Source of the DNA: Anolis sagrei
Taxonomy: Eukaryota; Chordata; Lepidosauria; Squamata; Anolidae
DNA length: 64,000 bases
Assembly: GCF_037176765.1 (NCBI RefSeq)
Contig: NC_090024.1
Span: 192,816,278 to 192,880,277 of the forward strand
Direction: 5' to 3'
In this document: in pieces, positions 43,990-54,530 of the stretch
Layout: the number at the start of each line of letters is the position of its first letter
How positions within the stretch are numbered: the first letter of the stretch is position 1
The notes under the pieces: model-generated
What the model was told of the DNA's origin: nothing
What the model saw: only the letters and a program-made list of their open reading frames with translations
The model's database searches: none
Translations under genes and position numbers: made by a program

Positions 43990-44160
43990 AAGAAAGATCG
44001 CAGGCGAGCTCTCAATGGCAGCGCAACGCAGGAGGAGGGCGCAATGTATTCAGGGCGAACACGCCCGCGAGGGGGAGCCAAACTGGTTTGTGCGCAGGTC
44101 TATGGGCATCTTGCCTCTTCGAGTAGCGCATGCGCGGCCTCCACATGGAAAGATTCTATC
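43990..44160. promoter_or_regulatory. CpG-rich strip with NRF1 palindrome
   Basis: CpG-dense sequence just beyond the tRNA pair, with GCGCATGCGC at 44126-44135, a perfect NRF1-type palindrome. It could be a small promoter or an open-chromatin extension of the tRNA locus. No transcript is evident. Confidence 0.4.
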
Positions 44161-44395
44161 CTTTCCTTGCGCCTTCAGGATGGATAGGCTAGAGTTCAAC
44201 AGAGCCGTACCATCACTTCCGGTTCCAGTGGAAATCCTAGATAGATATAGTCGGGTTACTGTGCGTTGTCTGAAGCATTCTCTCCTGACGTTTCGTCCAC
44301 ATCTATGGCAGGCACCCTCGGAGGTTGTGAGGTCTGTTGGAAACTAGTAAAATAAGATTTATACATCTGTGGAATGTCCAGGATGGGAGAAAGAA

Positions 44396-44523
44396 TCATA
44401 GAATCAAAGAGTTGGAAGAGACCTCATGGGCCATCCAGTCCAACCCCCTGCCAAGAAGCAGGAATATTGCATTCAAATCACCCCTGACAGATGGCCATCC
44501 AGCCTCTGTTTAAAAGCTGGTCA
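44396..44523 (-). mobile_element. CR1 3' end inserted in PLE
   Basis: 'tcatagaatcaaagagttgg' to 'ctctgtttaaaagctggt', flanked by a perfect 8-bp AGAAAGAA (44388-44395 and 44524-44531). Confidence 0.8.
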
Positions 44524-44587
44524 AGAAAGAACTCTTGTTCTGCTCCAGCCAAGTGTGAATACTGCAATTGGTCACCTTGATTGGCAT

Positions 44588-45253
44588 TTTATTTATTTAT
44601 TTATTTATTTACTTTACTTATATACCGCTGTTCTCAGCCCGAAGGCGACTCACAGTGGTTCACAACAAATACGAACAGCAAAAATTCAGTGCTACAGTAT
44701 AGAAACAGTTAACAACCTAACACATTACACAATTAATAAACAGTTACTACAATACCCATTCACTGTCGTCTCGTCATCAAAAACATGTTCCAGATTCGTC
44801 ATCTATTGCTCCATTCCAGTGTTCATTAACCAATCATTGCACTAATTATTGGAACGTCTGCTCAAACAGCCAGGTCTTCACTTTTTTGCGGAATACCATT
44901 AGAGATGGTGCTAGTCTAATGTCCGTAGGAAGGGCGTTCCACAGCTGAGGAGCCACCACCGAGAAGGCCCTATCTCTCGTCCCCACCAGCCGAGCTTGAG
45001 AAGCAGGCGGGATCGAGAGCAGGGTCTCCCTGGAAGATCTCAAAGTCCTGGTGGGTTCATAGGCAGAGATGCGGTCGGATAGGTAGCTTGGGCCGGAACC
45101 GTTTAGGGCTTTAAAGGCCAACGCCAGCACTTTGAATTCAGCCCGGTAGCAGATCGGTAGCCAGTGGAGTTGGCGCAACAGGGGGGTTGTATGCTCCCTG
45201 CGCTCCGCTCCTGTTAAAATCATGGCTGCCGAGCGTTGGACTAGTTGGAGCTT
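44588..45253 (-). mobile_element. L2-clade LINE ORF end and 3' UTR, inserted in PLE
   Basis: (ATTT)n tail at 44588-44612, UTR 'ataccgctgttctcagcccg', then an open minus frame 44846-45223 (125 aa) with HTTPLLRQLHWLPICYRAEF, VLALAFKALNGSGPSYLSD and RAFSVVAPQLWNALPTD. Closely related to the copy at 5764 and less decayed in this part. Confidence 0.85.
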
Positions 45254-45320
45254 CCATTTAATGGCTTTGCAGCTTCAAAGCCTGGCTGATTCCTGTCTGG
45301 AGGAATCCTTTGTTGGGAGA

Positions 45321-45388
45321 TTTTCCTGCTACTTGGCAGGGGGTTGGCCCACAAGGTCTCTTCCAACTCTGATTCAGATTCTAAGTCT
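45321..45388 (+). mobile_element. CR1 3' terminus scrap inserted in PLE
   Basis: 'ttcctgctacttggcagggg', 'gttggcccacaaggtctctt', ending 'ctgattcagattcta'. Confidence 0.65.
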
Positions 45389-45508
45389 TAGCTGGCCCTG
45401 ATTGTTTCACATTTTCATTATTTTTTAAGTATTGCTCATTATTTACTGTCCTGATTTTAGAGGTTTTTTTTAATACTGGTAGCCAGATTTTGTCCATTTT
45501 CATGGTTT

Positions 45509-45670
45509 TCATGGCCAACACCGACCGAGACCGCCTTCCACCTGGAAATCAATGCCCTCACTGTGGGAGAAGATGCATGTCAAGAATAGGGCTCCACAGC
45601 CACCTACGGATGCACAAGAATACTGATCATGGAAGACTATCCTACTCGTCCAACGAGGGATCGCCTAAGT
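45509..45670 (+). mobile_element. 162-bp insert encoding a C2H2 zinc-finger motif
   Basis: Inserted in the PLE with a perfect 13-bp target duplication ATTTTCATGGTTT (45496-45508 and 45671-45683). The plus frame through it (45490-45699) encodes CPHCGRRC then SRIGLHSHLRMH, a complete C-X2-C-X12-H-X3-H finger. Fingers of this 'SRIGL.SH.R' type occur at the C-terminus of some non-LTR retrotransposon proteins, so this is probably the 3' end of such a LINE. It has no poly-A tail, and it is not a host zinc-finger gene. Confidence 0.6.
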
Positions 45671-45693
45671 ATTTTCATGGTTTCCTCCTGTCT

Positions 45694-46320
45694 TTATGAA
45701 AATGAACAAAATCTGTCTACTAGTATTTTTTAAAAAAACTCTAAAATCAGGACAGTAAATAAAGAGCAGATGTTTAAAAACAATGCTTTTGGGTTTGGAA
45801 AGATTAGCCATTTACAAGAAACATTGCCTGGGGGACGCCTAACTGTATTGACTCAGTCTTTGAGGAAGATCTTTCCGTGTCCCCCAGTTTTATTTATCAG
45901 GTTTATACCAATTTATGCAATGCTTTTGATATGAAATAAAAAATAAAGAGCAACACTAAAAAAATAGGAGAATTCCAGGCAAGAATCATTCAGGGCCAGC
46001 TAACATCTCCCAACAAAGGATTCCTCCAGGCAGCAACCAGCCAGGGTTTGAAGCTACACAGCCATTAAATGCTAGTCAAGATGGCCAATTGTAACATTCA
46101 CACTTGTTTGCAACAGACAAGACTCTTTTTTCCCACCCTGGGCATTCCACAGATATATAAACCCCACTTGCCTCACAACAGATCTCACAACCTCTGAGGT
46201 TCCCAACAGACCTCAGAACCTCTGAGGATGCCTGTCATAGATGTAGTTGAATATCAGGAGAGAATGCTTCTGGAACATGGCCATACAGCCTGGAAAACTC
46301 ATAACAACCCAGTGGTTTCA
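45694..46320 (+). mobile_element. Penelope-like element, plus arm of the composite
   Basis: 'gaaaatgaacaaaatctgtc', 'aactctaaaatcaggacagt', then (after a LINE-tail insert) 'attcagggccagctaacatc', 'ccacagatatataaacccca' and the 3' end 'ggccatacagcctggaaaac'. A short internal duplication of 'cacaacctctgagg' is present near 46190-46225. Confidence 0.8.
45769..45940 (+). mobile_element. LINE 3' tail inserted in PLE plus arm
   Basis: 172 bases flanked by a perfect 12-bp AAATAAAGAGCA (45757-45768 and 45941-45952). Ends 'atttatgcaatgcttttgat', then 'atgaaataaa', the same tail as the LINE at 9607-9935. Confidence 0.7.
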
Positions 46321-46334
46321 GTGCTAGCCTAAAG

Positions 46335-46545
46335 GTGTACCTAACAGTGTAGAATTAATGCAGCTTGACACCTCTTTAACTGCCATGGCTCAATGCTATG
46401 GATTTGTGGGAATTGTAGCTTTATCAGCTCATTTTGGCTGAGAGGCCTGAACACCTTGCAAACTACAACTCCCAGGATAACAGCACAGAGCCATGGCAAT
46501 TAAAGTGGTGTCAAACTGCATTAATTCTACAGTGCAGAGATGCAC
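46335..46545. mobile_element. Foldback MITE ('AATTAATGCAGTTTGACACC' family), complete
   Basis: Left end 'cagtgtagaattaatgcagc', right end 'tgcattaattctacagtgca'. The arms continue 'ttgacacctctttaactgcc' / 'ggcaattaaagtggtgtcaa'. This is the best copy of the family in the window. Confidence 0.8.
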
Positions 46546-46559
46546 TCTTAGCCTTAAAA

Positions 46560-46595
46560 GTGTTATCTCTCTCTCTCTCTCTCTCTATATATATA
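46560..46595. repeat. (CT)n(TA)n microsatellite
   Basis: Directly abuts the Helitron 3' end. Confidence 0.9.
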
Positions 46596-47165
46596 CTAGC
46601 TGTCCCCTGCCACGCCTTGCTGTGGCCCACTGTGGTGGTCATGGGGATTCTGTGTGGGAGGTTTGGCCCAATTCTATCGGTGGTGGGGTTCAGAATGCTC
46701 TGTGATTGTAGGTGAACTATCAATCCCAGCAACTACAACTCCCAAATGTCAAGATTCTATTTTCCCCAAACTCCACCAGTGTTCACATTTGGGCATATTG
46801 AGTATTCGTGTAGAGTTTGGTCAAGATTCATCATTGTTTGAGTCTACAGCGCTCTCTGGATGTAGGTGAACTACAACTCCAAAACCAAAGGACACTGCCC
46901 ACCAAACCCTTCAAGTATTTTCTGTTGGTCAACGGAGAACTGCGTGCCAAGTTTGGTTCAATTCCATCGTTGGCGGGGTTCAGAATGCTCTGTGATTGTA
47001 GGTGAACTATCAATCCCAGCAACTACAACTCCCAAATCAATTTTTGAGTGAAGGACATATATTGGGTTGTTAGGTGTCTTGTGTCCAAATTTGGTGTCAA
47101 TTCGTCCAGTGGTTTTTGAGTTCTGTTAATCCCACAAACGAACATTAAATTTTTATTTATATAGA
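46596..47165 (-). mobile_element. Non-autonomous Helitron
   Basis: On the minus strand it starts TC-TATATAAATAAAAATTT (right end, 47164-47165) and ends CTAG followed by host T (46596-46599). A GCCAC/GTGGC hairpin lies ~10 bases before the 3' end (46609-46626). These are the hallmarks of Helitrons: TC start, hairpin, CTRR end, A/T target, no duplication. The interior consists of repeated ~130-180-bp modules ('actacaactcccaaatg', 'aattccatcgttggcggggt'), two copies in the same orientation. No Rep/helicase sequence. Confidence 0.8.
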
Positions 47166-47263
47166 AGATATCTGTATCTCAAAATTATGGTGGCTGGCCT
47201 GTCCCTCCCTGCTCTTGTATCGCTGTTTGTCTCTCCTTTGAGATCCCTAGAGCGGATATACTG

Positions 47264-47502
47264 CCCGCTGCTTTTTAAAAATAGCCCATCCGGCTGGAGA
47301 CCGGAAGTCTGCAGAAAGGCCTCCGGGATCTCTATGGCGCGGCCGGAAGTGCGTGGCATCCATGTTGACTGGCGGGCGAGGGGGAAGTCCCGAGGCCCTT
47401 CCTTCCGCCATGACTAAAATGGCGGTGGCCTGTCGTGGGAGGAGGCAGTAGGGACGGCCCAGTCTCGGCCACTTTCCGCGGGAGTCGCAGGTCACCTGAG
47501 GG
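47264..47502 (+). promoter_or_regulatory. MDM4: MDM4 promoter and non-coding exon 1
   Basis: GC-rich, CpG-containing, TATA-less block. Two ETS motifs CCGGAAGT at 47301-47308 and 47343-47350, and a YY1-type AAAATGGCGG at 47416-47425, are typical of housekeeping promoters. A strong splice donor CTGAGG|GTGAGT ends exon 1 at 47502; the start site is not fixed by sequence but probably lies between 47350 and 47420. If transcription starts upstream of 47410, the leader carries a 13-codon upstream ORF (ATG 47410, TAG 47449-47451). Intron 1 would then be 7.9 kb. Assignment to MDM4 rests on position, strand and the donor. Confidence 0.65.
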
Positions 47503-47782
47503 TGAGTCTTTGCGGCCTTTGGAAGGCTCTCGGCGGGGGAAATGCGAAGCCGTTTTCACGCGATTACATAAGCAATCATTTAAAATTATATAAAGGATTG
47601 ATACCTTAGAAGGCCTTTTTAGTGAAGGAGAGGAAGAACAGAAGGAGAAACCGTTGAGGGTTTGGCCGCCTCCCAGATGTTTGAATTGGCCGCTTTTCAA
47701 GCTTCATGGCTGTTCCTGTGCTCCAAAAGCCTGATAGAGATAACTTCTTTTTTGTTGTCTTACCATAAATCAATATAAATAC

Positions 47783-48060
47783 TTTTTATTATCACCACCA
47801 TTAACCTTATATATTGTCGAAGGCTTTCATGGCCGGAATCACAGGGTGGTTGTATCCATGGATGCAGGCGAAACGTCAGGAGAGAATGCCTCTAGAACAT
47901 GGCCATATAGCCCGAAAAAACCTACAACCACCCACCATTATCCTTATTTGTATGCCTCTTCTCTCCCCATAAGGAGACTCAAAGTGGCTAAAAGCAAGAC
48001 GATTTTCCATTTGAAACCGGCGAGATATAAACACTAAAATAGAATTGGACATGCAACTAT
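47783..48060 (-). mobile_element. L2 3' tail, minus, interrupted by PLE
   Basis: 'tttttattatcaccaccatt' before and 'tctctccccataaggagact', 'aaagtggctaaaagcaag' after the PLE insert. In MDM4 intron 1. Confidence 0.5.
47813..47933. mobile_element. Head-to-head Penelope-like mini-insert
   Basis: 47813-47854 is minus orientation ('attgtcgaaggctttcatgg'). 47855-47933 is plus orientation ('ggatgcaggcgaaacgtcag', 'ccatatagcccgaaaaaacc'). Flanks 'accattaaccttat' and 'accattatccttat' look like a decayed target duplication. Confidence 0.75.
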
Positions 48061-49921
48061 TTAAAATAAATAGTTAAAACCATTATAATTGAGTTATATC
48101 AGACATCTACACAATGTTGTGAAATGCAATTGTGGTTTCTCTCTCTTTGCCGTTACTTATTGGATTTAACACTGATAACTTAATTCGATATAGTGCACGT
48201 TGATAAAATAGAGAAACCGAAACGAGGAAAAAATAACCAGTCCTAACTTCATTGAAATAAAAACACTGTTCTTCCCTTACAAGCTAAATAATCCTGCTAA
48301 TTGCTAATAATCATAGTAACAAGTTATTGCATACTCAGTTCTTTTTGCCCCCAAAGTCCCCATACTGTTTCTTTTCTGTTCAAAAGCTCTCATGTGGCTC
48401 ATCCACGTGGATCCCAATGCAAGCATGTGGTGGGGAAGCCCAGTGGCCAAATACATATTGCGAATGCCTGTTTTGGAGATTGGGGTATGTTGCTGCCTGC
48501 CTTTTTTCTATTTGAATGGAGTAAAGGCCCCTCAGTAAATAATTGCATCTTCTTGTATCCTTACAACGAGTTCATTCGCTCAAAAGATACATTTAAATGA
48601 AGGGGACAAGGGACACCTGATTTAAGCTGATTAAGAATAGTTTGATGAAATAAATAGCATTGGCCTTAGAAATCAATTGAAGATGGTCTCCTTGGTGTTA
48701 GAACGAATCAATTGAGGAACTCTGCTATGAGGAAACACCGAGCCCAACAATGAAACTCATTTCCTCAAACAAAGATGGTATTTCAATTTTGACTAGATGG
48801 GTGCTTTAAAGGAAGAAAGAAGGATCAAGTGGTGGAAATTGTGGGGAAATTGCTGTTTTGATAAACAACTATGTGCAGGATGAAACAAAATGAAAGGGAG
48901 AGGGGGCCATGAGAGCCAGGATGAAAGAATTAAAGGTGTGAATTATAAGGAGGGGGGGGGGGAGAAACCCTGTAAGAACCTTGTAAGAAAATTCATTAGT
49001 GTGGCACTTCCTTTCAGAGTGATCACCCGCAGTTCTACAGTAGAGTCTTGCTTATCCAACCTTTTTTTTAAATAACTCTCACTGCTTTTTTTTTAAAAAA
49101 AAAACTCAGTGCCAGTCCTCAAAAGAGTTCAAATGTGAACAGAATTTTTCAAGCTTTCTCCTCCTCAGTTGTGGGAGAGCCAAGTTTGCCATTATTGCAG
49201 ACTGTTTTTTCTGTCTTTACTAGATTAAACTTTTAACATTATTCTTTTGAATGCTAGAAACAGATATGCCATTGACAGTGTAGAAAAATAGTTGGAGACT
49301 GTGTTGAATAGTTTTTGAGGGGAACTTAAGAGCCTGGAGCATGTATTCACTAAGCAGTCATTTTACTTATGATGCAAGGAATTTTTTTCTTAGACGTATG
49401 TGTTGCATTCAAAATATAAACTCCTAAATGTATGACATTGTATGTATGCAACCACTATACTTCTTATTTGAGTGTGGAGCCTTATAAAGCCTCTACTGTG
49501 TTCATGCATAAATACAAGGTGTTGGCAGATTTAGGGGAATCCCAATGTTTCCGAAGTCAAAGAAGGACCTAAAGGTCTTTTGAATTCAAAAAGATTCACA
49601 TGAGAACTGTGTATTTAATGATGAAGTAATGTGGAGAGATTTTTGGGAGGGAAGAACATGTAATTTCGGTAGTTCAGATGGAGTTACCTGGAAAAATACG
49701 TGATTGGGGAACACAAAGTTTGAAGAGGAGCACTCTACACTTTTTGTTGCTGTTTTGTATATATGTCTCTGGGTAGATCTATACTGACCCACAATGGAAC
49801 AGACAGGCACTCCTCCTGGCCACTGCAGAGGTGGGAGGGAGCCATGACCACCCAGTGACACCAAATACAGTTCAGCAGCGATGGACAGCCACTCTGATCT
49901 CCCCAATCTTATTCTCCATGT
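48061..49921. other. MDM4 intron 1 sequence, no repeat recognised
   Basis: Includes a poly-G run (48951-48963) and poly-T/poly-A (49060-49105). Frames such as 48301-48600 are not convincing. The human gene has an internal p53-responsive promoter in intron 1; I could not point to an equivalent site here. Confidence 0.4.
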
Positions 49922-50056
49922 CAGTGTTTCTCAAACTATGCTCCTCCACGTGTTTTGGACTTCAGCTCCCGGAAATCCCAGCCAGCTTACCCAGCTGTTA
50001 AGAATTGTGGGAGCTGAAGCCCAAAACATCTGGAGGAGCAGAGTTTGAGGGAAACT
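49922..50056. mobile_element. hAT foldback MITE
   Basis: 'cagtgtttctcaaactatgc' to 'gcagagtttgagggaaac'; the arms carry 'ttttggacttcagctcccgg' and its complement. Diverged subfamily. Confidence 0.65.
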
Positions 50057-50217
50057 TCTTCATCTTACTGCAGTCTCCAACCATGTCAAGGGTCCTACTG
50101 GTCAGCTGTTGCCTGCAGTACTTCAGACTGGTTTAGCAGGGAAAGGAGGAATTGCTCTCTCCTCGCTCCACTTCCTTCCCTAATTACACTGCTGACTGTG
50201 CCAGTGCCGAAGCTGGT

Positions 50218-50490
50218 GATCTGGTAGAACTCATCCTGCAGCCAGAGACCTCCGCAACATGGAACAACATGGACAACATGTCGTTGATGGACGATGAAAA
50301 GCAGCAGCTCCCCTGGCGGCCAGAAAAAAAGTTAAATAGCCTCGGTGTATTTGTCTGTTAAATGTTATTTGTCAAACTGGCATTGAATGTTTGCCATATA
50401 TGTGTTAACTGTAATCCGCCCTGAGTCCCCTGCGGGGTGAGAAGGGCGGAATATAAGAACTGTAAATAAATAAATAAATAAATAAACAAC
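50218..50490 (+). mobile_element. L2-tailed SINE, 3' part
   Basis: 'gacgatgaaaagcagcagct', 'aaagttaaatagcctcggtg', 'ggcattgaatgtttgccata', 'ccgccctgagtcccctgcgg', then (AAAT)n. Matches the 3' half of 34523-35005. Confidence 0.7.
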
Positions 50491-51377
50491 AGTAAGTGCC
50501 ATCCTGTGTCTCTGGGCTGCCTGCGTTTAGGGGACACAGGATGACTTTGGTTGACGTGGGGCAAAGCCACTTTAAGGGGGGCCCTGCCTTGCTTTACCCT
50601 GGACTAGCTCTGTGCGGCATTTGCCCTCCATGGAGCTATCTAGGGCCTTTCCACATTAAATGGTCAGTGTAGATGTGTTCTCCCTTTTCAAATGCACCAT
50701 TTTAGATTGTACTTATTATATTTGGATACAATGTATTATGCATTGTCTAAAATGGCCCAAATTGCTTATTGATGTTGCAGTATGTTACCTGTTGCTTGGC
50801 TTAAAAATGATTGGCAATATACAGAGATCTTTTGACAAATGTTTGCAAATTTTAAGTGTTTATTTCAGAACTAAGCCATACTGAAAGTCATATTGCCATA
50901 AACTTTATTGCAAAGGTTGGAATTCTCACAGATCATTTTGATTTGCTTATAGAATATGAAATCAAGATATAGTTATGTCAAGCATGATGGATAGTAAATA
51001 GTAAAAAGGAACAGGAGACTTCAGTGGATCTTTTAATCACCTTTGTTGTGAGATTTACAGTATGGGGTGCCATGTAAAAGTCTTAAAGAGCATTTCAAAC
51101 ATAATTATTTTGTTGCATAAATATAGTTTTCTGGAAACTATCTTAATGGAAGCATTAACTTGTATTAATTTGGGGAGTTACATGTTATAAGTATCAGCTC
51201 AGGACATGTTTGAATTAAGTCATATTCACTAGAAAAACCCAAAGTTATAATGTTGATTGGTATTTCATTCATTCCAAATGCATTCATTCATTTCTATTTA
51301 ATTATTTGAAAACAATACATTTGTAAATAAATCAATGTATGGGTGCTGTGTTGTGCATATCTCCAGTCTTTATACCA
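50491..51377. other. MDM4 intron 1 sequence, nothing recognised
   Basis: AT-rich, no repeat or exon assigned. Confidence 0.4.
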
Positions 51378-51483
51378 GTGGTTCTCAACTTGTGAATCCC
51401 CAGATGTTTTGGCCTTCAACTCCCAGAAATCCTAACAGCTGGTAAACTGACTGGGATTTCTGGGAGTTGTAGGCCAAAAGACT
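51378..51483. mobile_element. hAT foldback MITE, right end missing
   Basis: 'cagtggttctcaacttgtga' and 'tttctgggagttgtaggcca' are present; the last ~25 bases of the right arm are absent. Confidence 0.75.
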
Positions 51484-52527
51484 ACTTCTTTTGACATTAT
51501 AAGCAAAAATGCTATGTTCAAAAGTAGAACAATCAACATTTTCCCATTCTGCATAGCTAGTAATTGTGGTTCAAATAGACTCAAAACCACAAATCCTGTG
51601 TAAAATTATACTCTGAAAAAAGGCAACATTGCTAAGCAGATATTCAGAACCACATGCTAACCATAGCTCATACAATATGCTGTAGCTGAGGTGGAGTATA
51701 CTCCCCTTAAAATACGATTTTTTGTTTTTGTTTGCTTTTAATAATGTAGCTGTAAAACAGAACAAATCTGTGAAATTGGAATAAAAGACTGGCCTACATT
51801 TATGAACCTACCTCAATACATTATTTGCACAGAACTAATTCTTTTAAAGGTGTGTGGAAAAATGATACAGGTACACAAATTCCTAATGATTTTTGGGCTA
51901 CCTTCTGATCCAATACATCCTTCAAGTTTCAGCCTTGATGATAGAATGAGCATGTAAAATAATATATATGTACAGCCTCCAAATTAGTTCTCTTCTACAA
52001 AAATATAAGCCCATTGTGTTGGTGAGGAGGTGGAGAGTGGGAAATCTTTGTACATATGCATATATATTCTAGTCTCGTGATACTGTAATGAAATTATTTG
52101 GCTGATTGGAAAAAGGAGAAAAATTGTGAACAGACAAGAGTTACTTATGTTATCTTTATTTTGGGTATTACAAAATAATAAATATTTAATACTGAAATTT
52201 CTTGCCCTTGCAAAGATGCACATTGCTCAAAATTTGGTCATAATTTCAGTATTGCCCTGGTTTGATAAATTTGGCTCTGTACAAAAACTTAACTTTTAAT
52301 GTCAGATTTCTTCACATAGAGATAAAGAAATCTTATTTTCTGGAGAAATGATGTCTTGTGTTGATTTTTTAAAATTACAGTGGCAAGTAATATGCTATCC
52401 ATCTTTCTCATCAGAAATTCTGGAATTAACTTCTTTCCAATTGATTGCGATGTTTGATTTGCAGCAAAGATACATTATTTGGACATTCACTCCATCTGGT
52501 GTCTTTTATGTTTTACATATTTTTATT

Positions 52528-52786
52528 TTATTTTTGTTGTGTCAGGAGCGACTTGAGAAACTGCAAGTCGCATCTGGTGTGAGAGAATTGGCCATCTGCA
52601 AGGACGTTGCCCAGGGGACGCCTGGATGATTTGATGTTTTTACCATCCTTGTGGGAGGCTTCTCTCATGAGGAGCTGGAGTTGATAGAGGAAGCTCATCC
52701 ACCTCTCCCCGGATTTGAACCTGCGACCTGTCAGTCTTCAATCCTTCCGGCACAGGGGTTTAACCCACTGCGCCACCGGGGGCTCC
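52528..52786 (-). mobile_element. tRNA-headed SINE, third type, full length, minus
   Basis: The tRNA head at the right reads, on the minus strand, 'ggtggcgcagtgggttaaac' (A box) and 'gcaggttcaaatccgggg' (B box). The tail contains 'ctcacaccagatgcgacttg'-type sequence. Flanked by a perfect 10-bp TATTTTTATT (52518-52527 and 52787-52796). Confidence 0.85.
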
Positions 52787-53324
52787 TATTTTTATTCTTT
52801 CTGTGGTTATAATATTCATTATAACTATGCTACTCTTGGCATATTATATATGAAGACTTTTTTTCATTTAAAATTGAAGTAATTCATTTGCAGCTGTACT
52901 TCGACCAGATCCTTACAGATTGCTTTGACAGTAAAATTTGGTTACATTTACAGATACTTTATTGATGGTCTCTGGTCCTGATGGTTTGGACTATTCATGC
53001 TAAGGTTTATAGTTCTCTCCTTTATGTTCATCAGTATTTTTCACTGGAATAGTTTATATTGGCAAAAAGTGGACAACAAAAAAGATGCTGAACTTAGAAA
53101 AAATATTTGGAAAGCTCTATGGTTCATGAAAGAACTAACAGGTTCTGATAATGCCCATTGCAAATGTCTTGTAAGACATTTTTCTCTGTCTTTCAAATTA
53201 TTGGTATGAAGTACACCTTAATTTAAGAGCCTTCGAGCTCTCAATTGAAGGCCACCATTACTTCAGTATTGTGGTGAGCCCTGTCATAGAAACAACTGTG
53301 AAGGATACTGGATGTATCTAAATC

Positions 53325-53460
53325 AGGAGTTCTCAGGCTTTGATCCTGGAGCATTTTTGCACTTCAGTCCCCAGAAGCCTCTACTTGCATGGTTAGCAAT
53401 TTTAAATTGTGGAAACTGAAGACCTAAACATATGAAAGATCAAAAGTTAGGAACTGCTCT
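53325..53460. mobile_element. Degenerate hAT-like foldback MITE
   Basis: 'atcaggagttctcaggcttt' to 'agttaggaactgctc'. Flanks CTAAATCA / CTAAATAA suggest an old 8-bp duplication. Confidence 0.45.
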
Positions 53461-53461
53461 T

Positions 53462-54118
53462 CTAAATAACCGCTTCTTAAAATGTGTGTCCTGGCCCCAG
53501 ATAGGGCCCCCTTACCTCAATGTTGATGTCACCAAACTTTTTGCAATGTTGCCAACTAGACACATATGACTGTTCGCAACAACATGCAGGGTTTACAATG
53601 GACCCTGCAAAAATGGTTCAGCTATACTCCTCAAAAAGGAAAATCAGCCTGGCAGGCAAGCCTTGCAGATGCTGATTTATTTTCATAAATGTTTGATTTG
53701 TCTACCTATTTTATATACCTGTATATCTGGAGTCTGTATGTATGCCCTGATGGCACAGTGAGTTAAGCTGCTGAACTTGCTGACCAAAAGGTCAGCTGTT
53801 CGAATCTGCGGAGCAGGGTGAGCTCCCGCTTTTAGGCCCAGCTTCTACCAACCTAGCAGTTTGGAAACATGCAAATGTGAGTTTGGAAACATGCAAATGT
53901 GCTGGAAGGTAACAGCGCTCAATGCAGTCATGCTGGCCACATGATCTTGGAGGTGTCTATGGACAATGCTGGCTCTTCAGCTTAGAAATGGAGATAAGCA
54001 CCACCTCCCAGGATCGGAAACAACTAGACTTAATGTCAGGGGAAACCTTTACCTTTATTATACCTGGAGTCATGTAAAAATTTCTCAGGTGGAAAGGGGT
54101 TATGAGTGAAAAAAAAAA
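53462..54118 (+). mobile_element. Non-autonomous hAT-like element, copy 2, split by SINE
   Basis: 'aaaatgtgtgtcctggcccc', 'aaaggaaaatcagcctggca', 'gcagatgctgatttattttc' match 31330-31625. It resumes after the SINE at 54072 ('atgtaaaaatttctcaggtg'). Confidence 0.55.
53735..54059 (+). mobile_element. Sauria-type SINE, full length, plus
   Basis: Head 'ccctgatggcacagtgagtt' with B box 'ctgttcgaatctgcgg', ending 'ggggaaacctttaccttta'. Target duplication ATATCTGGAGTC / ATACCTGGAGTC (53723-53734, 54060-54071; one mismatch). About 30 bases of the usual body are replaced by a 21-bp tandem duplication ('gtttggaaacatgcaaatgt'). Confidence 0.88.
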
Positions 54119-54409
54119 GAAGTCCAGTTCTAGATGATAGAGTTTACATCAGTTCTCAGATCTGGAATCAACAGGTTGTGCCAGAGCTTGGTATCTAGTA
54201 ATTGTCTAATTCCAGTATATTTCTACTGTAATACTGAACTAATTGTAGAGAAATTAGACCCTATTCACACAGCTCTGTAGCTAACTTATTGTCTTCGAGA
54301 TCAGGGGGATACCACAGTTGCACATGGACACCATGGTTTTTGTGACCTTTTGGAGTCAATTATTACTATTACTGCAAAAATAATTTTTACTTTGTTTTTG
54401 CATTAAAAT

Positions 54410-54530
54410 GCCCCAAGTGCATAAAATTGGATACCAGTGCTTTTATGTCAAGCCTTTTTGAGTCCCCCTTGGAGGGAAAAAACAGGGTATAAATTATTAT
54501 TATTATTATTATTATTAATAATAATAATAG
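54410..54530 (+). mobile_element. L2 3' tail with (ATT)n
   Basis: 'ttttgagtcccccttggagg', 'aacagggtataaattattat'; microsatellite 54487-54528. Confidence 0.6.

Larger units (their letters stand above)
44253..45694 (-). mobile_element. Penelope-like element, minus arm of a nested composite
   Basis: Pieces of one PLE copy, in order: 44253-44395 ('agcattctctcctgacgttt', 'cacatctatggcaggcaccc'), 44524-44587 ('aagaaagaactcttgttctg'), 45254-45320 ('gctttgcagcttcaaagcct') and 45389-45694 ('gattttagaggttttttt', 'attttcatggtttcctcct'). Interrupted by CR1, L2, a CR1 scrap and a zinc-finger-coding insert. At ~45694 it meets the plus-strand arm head-to-head. Confidence 0.8.

Noticed and set aside
45490-45699. 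C2H2 frame as a host zinc-finger gene
   Set aside because: The finger lies wholly in a 162-bp insert with target duplications inside a PLE; a retroposed fragment is more likely.
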